From Streptococcus mitis subsp. hohhotensis (lineage in GTDB: Bacteria; Bacillota; Bacilli; Lactobacillales; Streptococcaceae): 64,000 nt of DNA. The translations under genes and the position numbers were made by a program. The stretch covers positions 114,877 to 178,876 of the forward strand of contig NZ_JPFZ01000010.1 of the NCBI RefSeq assembly GCF_000722775.1. The letters run 5' to 3'. Under the pieces are notes generated by a model. It did no database searches. It was not told where the DNA came from and saw only the letters and a list, made by a program, of their open reading frames with translations. Of this stretch, positions 37,557-46,500 are shown piece after piece; position 1 is the stretch's first letter, and every line of letters begins with the position of its first letter.

Positions 37557-38456
37557 CTACTCAGTACCCTTAAATAAAAACAATATCTCCTCAATCCATC
37601 TATAAGTTTCATCTGATTCTTGGTTACTATTTTTTAATTCCTCTAGACTAATTTCTAAGTGAATAAGTAAATTCTCTATATAACCTCGTATATTTCTACC
37701 ATTAGTAGCTAAAATAGAAATAAAACTTAACCGTTGTTGGATATCACTATACTTGTTCTTCGCATCAATATGTTTCAAACTAGCGTTTCCATACTTCCTA
37801 TAATTATAAGTATCTTTGTTTATATATATTATTTTATTTGAAACAAGATATAATTTATACCAAAATTCCATATCTTCACATAAAGCGGTATACTCATTAA
37901 ACCTAATTATTCCCAAAGCCTTTTTTGATATTATTTTCCCAAACGTTATTCCATAAGATTGGTCATACCGCTCCAAAACAGGTAATTCTTCAATCAACTG
38001 ATATTTTTCAAAAATTCGTTTTTCATATCCTCTTTGATAAGAATGCACATAATAACAATTATCATCCATATTAAATTGTTTATAAGTAGAGACAGCTATA
38101 TCTGCTCCTTCTTCTAAAAGAGTCGTATATAAAACTTCTAAATAATCAGAATCTACCCAATCATCCGAATCAATAAAAGTAATATACTCTCCTTTAGAAT
38201 GTTCAATACCTAGGTTACGTGCTGAGGAAACTCCACCATTTTCTTTTTCGAAATAACGAAAACGAGAATCTTTAGAAACATACTCTCTACAAATATCAGC
38301 AGAGTTATCTGGCGAACCATCATTTATTAGTAAACACTCAAAATTTTGATATGTTTGAGCAACAATACTATCCAAGCATTGTCTCAAATAATTTTCTACA
38401 TTGTAGATTGGAATTACAATGCTGATTAATTCATTTTCCAACATTTTATGATTCAC
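37557..38456 (-). CDS. GT2 family glycosyltransferase
   Basis: A 299-residue transferase (LISIVIPIYN, LLINDGSPDNS, FIDSDDW) very similar to the next two upstream transferases. It overlaps the end of the 38446 gene. The start is uncertain. The frame opens with GTG at 38456, which is only 2 nt from AAGGGAG, while the ATG four codons later is about 14 nt from it. Its C-terminal part (ENLLIHLEISLEELK) is family-like and intact. Confidence 0.87.
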   Translation of the reverse strand: MNHKMLENELISIVIPIYNVENYLRQCLDSIVAQTYQNFECLLINDGSPDNSADICREYVSKDSRFRYFEKENGGVSSARNLGIEHSKGEYITFIDSDDWVDSDYLEVLYTTLLEEGADIAVSTYKQFNMDDNCYYVHSYQRGYEKRIFEKYQLIEELPVLERYDQSYGITFGKIISKKALGIIRFNEYTALCEDMEFWYKLYLVSNKIIYINKDTYNYRKYGNASLKHIDAKNKYSDIQQRLSFISILATNGRNIRGYIENLLIHLEISLEELKNSNQESDETYRWIEEILFLFKGTE

Positions 38457-39330
38457 TTCTCCCTTCTAGCAAAAACATAACCTCATGAAGCCACCTTACA
38501 GTCTCAGATGCATCATATACAGGTAACTCCTTTAGTTTCTCAACTCGATATTTAATTACAGATAAACAACTATTTACATATTTTGATATATCTATACCTC
38601 TAATCGCAAGAAATGCTATAAAATTCAATCGCTGTTGAATATCACTACGAATTTTTTCTGCTCCAAAGTGTCTATTAATATTATCGACACGATAAATATA
38701 ACTATCTCTATTGACATATACAACTTTGTTAGAAATAAGATATAGTTTTAACCAATATTCCATATCTTCCCCAAGAGTTGTCATTTCATTAAAAGCAATA
38801 TTATCTGATAGATCTTTGCGAACTAATTTCCCACACACAAAACCATACGAATGGTCAAATGTGTTTAAATCTATAAATTCATCAATTAATTCTTGATTTG
38901 TAAATACTCTTTTTTCATATCCCCTCTGAGAAGAATGAAAATACCAACAATTATCCCCCATATGAAACCTTTTATAAGTAGATACTGATATATCTGCATT
39001 CTCATCTATAAGTGCATTGTAAAGGACTTCTAAATAATCAGAATCTACCCAATCATCTGCATCAATAAAAGTAATGTACGCCCCCCCCGAACATTCAATA
39101 CCTAAATTTCTAGCCGATGATACTCCACCATTTTCTTTCTCAAAATAACGAAAACGAGAATCTTTAGAAACATACTCTCTACAAATATCTTCTGAATTAT
39201 CTGACGAACCATCATTTATTAATAAACACTCAAAATTTCGATATGTTTGATTCATAATGCTATCCAAACACTGTCTCAAATAATTCTCAACATTATAAAT
39301 TGGGACTATAATACTAATTAATTCATTCAT
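38446..39330 (-). CDS. GT2 family glycosyltransferase with an internal poly-G tract
   Basis: A 294-residue transferase, LISIIVPIYN at the start, LLINDGSSDNS, FIDADDW. At 39081-39088 the coding strand carries eight consecutive G bases (encoding Ser-Gly-Gly-Ala), just before the donor-site strand. The paralogues instead encode Ser-Lys-Gly-Glu without any G run. The tract is in frame here, so the gene reads through, but gain or loss of one G would truncate it near residue 85. That makes it a strong candidate for slippage-driven on/off switching. GAGG lies 8 nt before the start. Confidence 0.87.
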   Translation of the reverse strand: MNELISIIVPIYNVENYLRQCLDSIMNQTYRNFECLLINDGSSDNSEDICREYVSKDSRFRYFEKENGGVSSARNLGIECSGGAYITFIDADDWVDSDYLEVLYNALIDENADISVSTYKRFHMGDNCWYFHSSQRGYEKRVFTNQELIDEFIDLNTFDHSYGFVCGKLVRKDLSDNIAFNEMTTLGEDMEYWLKLYLISNKVVYVNRDSYIYRVDNINRHFGAEKIRSDIQQRLNFIAFLAIRGIDISKYVNSCLSVIKYRVEKLKELPVYDASETVRWLHEVMFLLEGRSES

Positions 39331-39535
39331 TACCTGTACCTCTACTCTCCTAAAAACTACTGAATGACCTTTATCTTTTTCTCTGGGTCTTCTAAAGAAA
39401 ATATACGACTTCTATTAGTCTTAAAAGTGAAAAATTTTAAATTTCTATTTAGAAGCAGATAGACTGGGGAATCGTCTCTAACTTATCACGATAATTATTA
39501 TTTACTCCTAAAAATTGATTTTTCATTTGATTACC

Positions 39536-40411
39536 CTATAAATTTCTAAGTGTTTCTTGATACATGTGTAAGGCATTTGAATTTTCTATCTCTACCTTTT
39601 CCTTCCCGTTTATCCTATATTGAATGAAGGATTTCAGATTTGAAATATATGGTGATGCATCAATCCCTCTCACTATGAGATAAGGCAACCGTCCTACTCG
39701 AATCTCTATATCATCCATCAACTGTCTCTCTGTCAAAGCTTTTCCTAACATTGACTCTGAATGTACTCTATAATTATAGAGTGCCTTATGAATATATAAG
39801 CAACTAGACATGGTTAAATACAATTTAAAACTGCACTCGAAATCTTCTCCAAATTTCCGTTGCTCATTAAATAATATCTCATCAAATAAGGAACGTTTAA
39901 ATAGTTTTCCCCAAGAAACTGTGTAAGAACCATCATAATTTTCAAGGTTTGGCAGCTGAGTTAGCAATTCCTGACTAGTCCATATTTTTTCATAATAATC
40001 CTGATCCCAAATGTGAAGATAAAAACAATATTCATCCATATCAAATTTATTATAAGATGAAATGACAAAATCTGTATTATATTCCTTTATTTTTGAATAC
40101 AATACTTCTAAATAATCCAATTCAATCCAATCATCCGAATCAATAAAAGTAATAAATTGTCCTTTTGATTGTTTAATTCCCAAATTACGCGCTGATGCGA
40201 GACCGCCGTTTGCTTTCTCAAAATAATGGAAACGAGCATCTTTATCAACATATTCTTTACAGATATCTGCTGAATTATCTGGAGATCCATCATTTATTAG
40301 CAAACATTCGAAATGTTCATACGTCTGATCTAGAATACTATCCAAACACTGCCGTAAATAATTTTCTACATTGTAAATCGGTACGATGATACTGATTAAT
40401 TCATTCCTCAT
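39536..40411 (-). CDS. GT2 family glycosyltransferase
   Basis: A 291-residue transferase (LISIIVPIYN, LLINDGSPDNS, FIDSDDW; KFGEDFECSFKLY in the second half). It is a close paralogue of the proteins at 38446 and 37557, showing local expansion of this enzyme type. AAGGTG lies 8 nt before the ATG. It is about 30 nt downstream of the acetyltransferase gene and so belongs to the gly-led transcript. A 205-nt AT-rich gap follows it. Confidence 0.88.
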   Translation of the reverse strand: MRNELISIIVPIYNVENYLRQCLDSILDQTYEHFECLLINDGSPDNSADICKEYVDKDARFHYFEKANGGLASARNLGIKQSKGQFITFIDSDDWIELDYLEVLYSKIKEYNTDFVISSYNKFDMDEYCFYLHIWDQDYYEKIWTSQELLTQLPNLENYDGSYTVSWGKLFKRSLFDEILFNEQRKFGEDFECSFKLYLTMSSCLYIHKALYNYRVHSESMLGKALTERQLMDDIEIRVGRLPYLIVRGIDASPYISNLKSFIQYRINGKEKVEIENSNALHMYQETLRNL

Positions 40412-40440
40412 ATATTTATCACCTTAAATATTTATTTTTC

Positions 40441-41319
40441 TTAATTACGCTCTCTTATAATAAGATTTCTATCTTGATAAACCACACTATTTGCTGGAAC
40501 ATCATTGCGAATAAGACAGCCTGCTCCGATAATGGTATTATCCCCAATCGTCACTCCTTTTAAAATCGTGACATTACTTCCTATCCAACAATCTCTTCCA
40601 ACTCTAATTGGTGCTGTAGTCCACTGCCATTTTTCGATTTTTTCAGCGGTATAGATATGGTCGTGATCATAGAAACGAACACCTTCTCCCATCATGGTAC
40701 CTGCCCCAATTTCAATTCTTTCTATACAGTTAAAACTACAAGAGTTGTTGATAAAGACACCATCATGCAGTATTACCTTACCAGAAGAGACATGGAAATT
40801 TTCAAAATTTCTACAAATAACATTAGTGCCTACAAGCAAGTCAGCCCTATCATCTATTTGAAATACATTCCAATTTCCATCTTGGATGATATTTTCTTGA
40901 TAATTGATGCCTACCCTGACTTCATTCAGATACTCTCTCACTCTAGAAACCAATTTATCTGGTGTACTTGATAAAAAAACTTCCTGTCCTTGATTTTCAT
41001 GGACTGTATTGTCAAAAGCCAAGACCATTTTACCAGCCTGCACAAATTTGGAAACAATAGAATCAACTTCCTGAAAATGATTGATATCTAATAGGATGTC
41101 GCAGATGTTCACTAGAAAGTCAATTTGCTGATCAGTTGTAACTGTCATGAGACGGACATTATATTTAGACTCCAGTGCTCTTATCTTTTTAGAAAACTGT
41201 ACAGGAGCGGCAATATGAAAACAAATATCTGGCAAGTTTTCTAGGAGATAATCTAACTGCTCAATCTGATCACTTACAGTTAAGATTAGTGCATCACCTC
41301 GCACAATGTTTTTTCTCAT
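40441..41319 (-). CDS. GtfB-like module fused to a hexapeptide-repeat acetyltransferase
   Basis: A 292-residue protein. Residues ~8-135 are a GtfB-type Rossmann module (ALILTVSDQIEQLDYLLENL, ILLDINHF). Residues ~155-290 are a left-handed beta-helix acetyltransferase with hexapeptide periodicity (IEIGAGTMMGEGVRF, RVGRDCWIGSNVTILKGV, TIGDNTIIGAGCLI), like maltose/galactoside O-acetyltransferases. The likely role is acetylation of a sugar on the SRRP. Whether it acts on a nucleotide sugar or on the glycoprotein is open; the shared module suggests the glycoprotein. It overlaps gly by 4 nt (ATGA). Confidence 0.85.
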   Translation of the reverse strand: MRKNIVRGDALILTVSDQIEQLDYLLENLPDICFHIAAPVQFSKKIRALESKYNVRLMTVTTDQQIDFLVNICDILLDINHFQEVDSIVSKFVQAGKMVLAFDNTVHENQGQEVFLSSTPDKLVSRVREYLNEVRVGINYQENIIQDGNWNVFQIDDRADLLVGTNVICRNFENFHVSSGKVILHDGVFINNSCSFNCIERIEIGAGTMMGEGVRFYDHDHIYTAEKIEKWQWTTAPIRVGRDCWIGSNVTILKGVTIGDNTIIGAGCLIRNDVPANSVVYQDRNLIIRERN

Positions 41320-43400
41320 CTATTTAACTCTCTTATTCTCTTTATCATTTCTGAAACTTGATCAGTCTGATATATCTCTTGGTTCGCTTCATAAGATTTA
41401 GTATTCTCAAAGGCTAAAATTGGTTTATTTTGGGAAATAAATTGCTCTAATATTTCTGTTTCCTTCTCACCATAGTTTATATCTAAAAGAAGCTGACAAG
41501 TTTCTACCAATTCTCTATCCAATTCCTCCAAAGATACTGTTCCAGAATAGACAGTAACGTTTGGATACACAACGAGTCTAGAAAGATTCTCATTAACGAT
41601 TACTCTTGCTGCAATCTTAAATTGTACTTCTGGTAAAGCCACTATTAGTGTTTCCAACTGCTCAATTTGATCTGAAGCTGTATAAATCAAACAAGAAAAT
41701 GGAACTTTTAGAGGATAAAGATGCAATTTTTTAAGAGAATGTAAATGATAATTTTTTCCCAACTCTGTCCATTCCATATCATGGTAATACCACCAAACAT
41801 CACGATAGGTTTGTTCAGCGTGTGTATGCCAAGGCTTTCTCTCTGATAAATAGTGGATAATTCCTGGATATTCCTGCCCATCTGGAAAATTATAGTTTGC
41901 GAAACGTTCATGAATGACAATATGATTATTATCAAAGTCCAATTCCAACCATCTGTTTTCAAAAAGCATATTCAAAATGCTTTGATCAGCCTGATCCACC
42001 TTATTATGCCATTCATTGGTCAAATCAATCAACTTTTGAGTTATATTCTCTTGCTTCCAAAGAGCATTATTAACCAAGAGAACACCTGCATTAAAGATTT
42101 CTCGGCTGAAATAGGCTCTGCCTCCAAAATCTCGAATAGCAGCCAAAGGATAGTTCTGTAAATCTGTAGCAAACAAGTCATCTAGATTTTTCGTTACGAC
42201 TAAATCGCAGTCCAAATAAAGAGCTTTGTCTTCTTTCACGAAGTCAGCCACAAAATAACGCAAAAAAACAGTGTAACTAATATCCGTTTTATAACGCAAA
42301 ATTTGCTCAGATGTCACCCTGCAATTGATAATTTCTGAATCAAACTTTTCTAATCGCTTATTCAATTGTTTCAACCATTCGTTGGGAAAATCATTATTAA
42401 TCAGATAAAAACGAATTGAGCGATTGTGATAGCAAATGGACTTAATAGTCGTCATGACCTGCTCGACATAGGCATAATTCGCTGCCAAAACAATTGCTTT
42501 CTTTTCCTTTTGCTCTTGTATAGATAAGTGATTTAAAAGAGTTCTTTTCATTTCAAACTCTTTATACGTTGCTGTGTCAGATAAACCACTAGCTTGACCG
42601 TTTGCGAGGCTGACCTTCAACATCTGACGATAAACTGCCAAGTGTTTCTCAAGTGGATAACCCAAATTAGCTAGTAGAGTAATACGCTCAGACATAGCAT
42701 CAACTAAGGCGTGCATCCACTTTTCTGTCCAAATTCTGGAACTACTTCCTTCTCTTTGGCGATAGGCATATAATCCTTTATTCAAATAAATAGTCTTCTC
42801 AGCAAGTAAATAAATCTTTTGATTGAGATAACCATCTTCTCCTAACCGACCTATATCAAAACGTAATTGTTTAAACAAATCTGCCTTATAAAGTTTTCCC
42901 CAAACAGATATCAAAGCGAAACTCTTCATTTCTTGAGACTCATACAAGTTTTCAAAGATAGAAACATTGTCATAGACTTTCTCATAATAGGAGTCTCCAA
43001 ATATATGGAAGTAGTACATTCCTTCAGATTCATTAAAAGAATAATAATTTCCAACCGTAATATCAGCTTGATACTCCGTTATTTTTTTGTAAAGGATTTC
43101 TACATAATCTAACTCGACCCAATCATCCGAGTCAACAAAGGTCACATAAGATCCAGTCATTCGATCTAAGCCCATATTTCTTGCTTCCGATTGACCACCA
43201 TTGTCTTTTTCAATATAGACAATTCGATTATCTTTTTGTGCATACTCTTGACAAATTTCACCCGAATTATCTGTAGAACCATCATTAATTACAATTATCT
43301 CAAGATTTTTATAAGTTTGATTAATTAAACTATCCAAACATTTTTCTAGGTAATTTTCAACATTATAAACTGGTACAATTACCGTAATTTTTTCAGTCAT
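41316..43400 (-). CDS. gly: Gly-type GT2-GT8 fusion glycosyltransferase with C-terminal GtfB-like module
   Basis: A 694-residue protein. Residues 1-~285 are a GT2 domain (VIVPVYN, VINDGSTDNSG, FVDSDDW). Residues ~300-550 are a GT8 domain (ALYLDCDLVV with a DXD motif). Residues 570-694 are the GtfB-like module (CLIYTASDQIEQLETLI, LLLDINYG). The GT2-GT8 order is that of Gly in the S. gordonii gspB locus, where it lies directly beside the SRRP gene as here. It is the first gene after the SRRP terminator and has AAAGGAG 9 nt before the ATG plus its own promoter. Confidence 0.9.
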   Translation of the reverse strand: MTEKITVIVPVYNVENYLEKCLDSLINQTYKNLEIIVINDGSTDNSGEICQEYAQKDNRIVYIEKDNGGQSEARNMGLDRMTGSYVTFVDSDDWVELDYVEILYKKITEYQADITVGNYYSFNESEGMYYFHIFGDSYYEKVYDNVSIFENLYESQEMKSFALISVWGKLYKADLFKQLRFDIGRLGEDGYLNQKIYLLAEKTIYLNKGLYAYRQREGSSSRIWTEKWMHALVDAMSERITLLANLGYPLEKHLAVYRQMLKVSLANGQASGLSDTATYKEFEMKRTLLNHLSIQEQKEKKAIVLAANYAYVEQVMTTIKSICYHNRSIRFYLINNDFPNEWLKQLNKRLEKFDSEIINCRVTSEQILRYKTDISYTVFLRYFVADFVKEDKALYLDCDLVVTKNLDDLFATDLQNYPLAAIRDFGGRAYFSREIFNAGVLLVNNALWKQENITQKLIDLTNEWHNKVDQADQSILNMLFENRWLELDFDNNHIVIHERFANYNFPDGQEYPGIIHYLSERKPWHTHAEQTYRDVWWYYHDMEWTELGKNYHLHSLKKLHLYPLKVPFSCLIYTASDQIEQLETLIVALPEVQFKIAARVIVNENLSRLVVYPNVTVYSGTVSLEELDRELVETCQLLLDINYGEKETEILEQFISQNKPILAFENTKSYEANQEIYQTDQVSEMIKRIRELNR

Positions 43401-43422
43401 GTAGTCGTTCTCCTTTCCTACT

Positions 43423-43431
43423 ATTATAACA
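43423..43431 (-). promoter_or_regulatory. Predicted extended -10 promoter of the gly-led glycosyltransferase unit
   Basis: Minus strand: TGTTATAAT, an extended -10 element about 25 nt before the gly start. A weak TAGAAA lies at -35 distance. Confidence 0.5.
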
Positions 43432-43474
43432 TTTTTTATGCTATTTTCTATCTCCCTTAACTTTTAAAACGCAA

Positions 43475-43514
43475 AAAATCCCCTGGATGATTTTTCATCC
43501 AAGGGATTCTTCAT
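43475..43514 (-). terminator. Terminator of the SRRP gene
   Basis: Minus strand: arms AATCCCTTGGATGA and TCATCCAGGGGATT with a short A-rich loop, then TTTTTTG. It lies about 40 nt past the SRRP stop and before the gly promoter. Confidence 0.85.
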
Positions 43515-43554
43515 AAATCGAAACAATAATACTTTCTATGTATTTTTAATCCGA

Positions 43555-46500
43555 TTATTCTTCATCATCACGTTTACGGCGTTTCGCAAACAGACCTAAA
43601 CCAGTCACAGCTGCCAAAGCTCCAAGGAGTACAGATGATTTGGAAGCTTCTGTACCTGTATTTGGCAATTGCTGTCTTGACTTACCTGTTGATTCTGATG
43701 GTGTTTCAGAAGATAATGTGTCTGCTGATGTAGATGCAAGTGTTGATTCTGACTCAGAAGGTGCTGTGCTTGGTTTCATTACATCTTCTTCTGTCTTAGT
43801 CAAATCTGCACCTGGAATCACCGCTGTCTTACCTGATGGTGTTGTGACGGTTGCGTTACCCTTGTCATCTACCACTACTGTAGAACCTGGGTTAACGGCT
43901 TTGACCTTGTCTTCGATCACTTTCTTCTCTTCTGGAGTTAAAGCATCTGGATTAGATACAACTGTCTTATCGGCTGGTGTAACGATGTCATTGCCTTCAT
44001 TTGGTCTAGTTGTAATGTCTCCTGACTTAGTCAAGTCTACACCTGGAATAACGGCTGTCTTACCTGATGGTGTTGTGACGGTAGTAGTACCATTGTTAGT
44101 TACCACTACTATAGAGCCTGGGTTGACTGCTTTGACCTTATCTTCAATAACTTTCTTCTCTTCTGGAGTTAAAGCGTTTGGATCAGATACAACTGTCTTA
44201 TCGGCTGGTTTAACGATGTCATTGCCTGCATTTGGTGTCGGTACAGATTTCTCTGTCTTAGTCAAGTCTACACCTGGGATAACCGCTGTCTTACCTGACG
44301 GTGTTGTGACGGTAGTAGTACCATTGTTAGTTACTACTACTGTAGAGCCTGGGTTAACAGCTTTGACCTTATCTTCGATCACTTTCTTCTCTTCTGGAGT
44401 TAAAGCGTTTGGATCAGATACAACTGTCTTATCGGCTGGTTTAACGATGTCATTGCCTGCATTTGGTGTCGGTACAGATTTCTCTGTCTTAGTCAAGTCT
44501 ACACCTGGGATAACCGCTGTCTTACCTGATGGTGTTGTGACGGTAGTAGTACCATTGTTTGCTACTACTACTGTAGAACCTGGGTTAACAGCTTTGACCT
44601 TGTCTTCGATCACTTTCTTCTCTTCTGGAGTTAAAGCGTTTGGATCAGATACGACTGTCTTATCGGCTGGTTTAACGATATCATTTCCAGCATTTGGTGT
44701 CGGTACAGATTTCTCTGTCTTAGTCAAGTCTACACCTGGGATAACCGCTGTCTTACCTGACGGTGTTGTGACGGTAGTAGTACCATTGTTAGTTACTACT
44801 ACTGTAGAGCCTGGGTTAACAGCTTTGACCTTGTCTTCGATCACTTTCTTCTCTTCTGGAGTTAAAGCGTTTGGATCAGATACGACTGTCTTATCAGCTG
44901 GTGTGTTTATTGAAGTACTTGTACTTGTTGAAATTGATGTACTTACACCTATTGAAGTTGACGTACTTGTTGATGCTGATGTAGATGCTACAGCGCTTGT
45001 GCTTGCTGATGTAGACGCTACGGCACTTGTTGACGCTGATGTAGAGGCTACCGCGCTAGTACTTGCTGATGTAGAGGCTACCGCACTTGTTGATGCTGAT
45101 GTAGAGGCTACCGCACTTGTTGATGCTGATGTAGATGCTACCGCACTGGTTGATGCTGAGGTAGAGGCTACTGCACTTGTTGACGCTGATGTAGAAGCTA
45201 CCGCACTTGTGCTTGCTGATGTAGAGGCTACCGCGCTAGTGCTTGCTGATGTAGAGGCTACCGCACTTGTTGACGCTGATGTAGAGGCTACAGCGCTTGT
45301 GCTTGCTGATGTAGATGCTACAGCGCTTGTGCTTGCTGATGTAGAGGCTACCGCGCTAGTACTTGCTGATGTAGAGGCTACAGCGCTAGTGCTTGCTGAT
45401 GTAGACGCTACGGCACTTGTTGACGCTGATGTAGAGGCTACCGCGCTAGTACTTGCTGATGTAGAGGCTACCGCACTTGTGCTTGCTGATGTAGAGGCTA
45501 CCGCACTTGTTGATGCTGATGTAGAGGCTACAGCGCTTGTTGATGCTGATGTAGATGCTACAGCGCTTGTGCTTGCTGATGTAGACGCTACTGCACTTGT
45601 TGACGCTGATGTAGAGGCTACGGCGCTTGTGCTTGCTGATGTAGAGGCTACAGCGCTTGTGCTTGCTGATGTAGAGGCTACAGCGCTTGTGCTTGCTGAT
45701 GTAGAGGCTACTGCACTTGTTGACGCTGATGTAGAGGCTACCGCACTTGTTGATGCTGATGTAGAGGCTACTGCGCTTGTGCTTGCTGATGTAGACGCTA
45801 CGGCACTTGTTGACGCTGATGTAGAGGCTACCGCGCTAGTACTTGCTGATGTAGAGGCTACAGCGCTAGTGCTTGCTGATGTAGAGGCTACTGCGCTTGT
45901 GCTTGCTGATGTAGATGCTACAGCGCTTGTGCTTGCTGATGTAGACGCTACGGCACTTGTTGATGCTGATGTAGAGGCTACCGCGCTAGTACTTGCTGAT
46001 GTAGACGCTACGGCACTTGTTGATGCTGATGTAGAGGCTACCGCACTTGTTGATGCTGATGTAGAGGCTACTGCGCTTGTGCTTGCTGATGTAGATGCTA
46101 CAGCGCTTGTGCTTGCTGATGTAGATGCTACAGCGCTTGTGCTTGCTGATGTAGAGGCTACCGCGCTAGTACTTGCTGATGTAGAGGCTACTGCGCTTGT
46201 GCTTGCTGATGTAGACGCTACGGCACTTGTTGATGCTGATGTAGAGGCTACTGCACTTGTTGACGCTGATGTAGAGGCTACCGCACTTGTTGATGCTGAT
46301 GTAGAGGCTACTGCGCTTGTGCTTGCTGATGTAGACGCTACGGCACTTGTTGACGCTGATGTAGAGGCTACCGCGCTAGTACTTGCTGATGTAGAGGCTA
46401 CCGCACTTGTTGATGCTGATGTAGAGGCTACTGCGCTTGTGCTTGCTGATGTAGATGCTACAGCGCTTGTGCTTGCTGATGTAGACGCTACGGCACTTGT

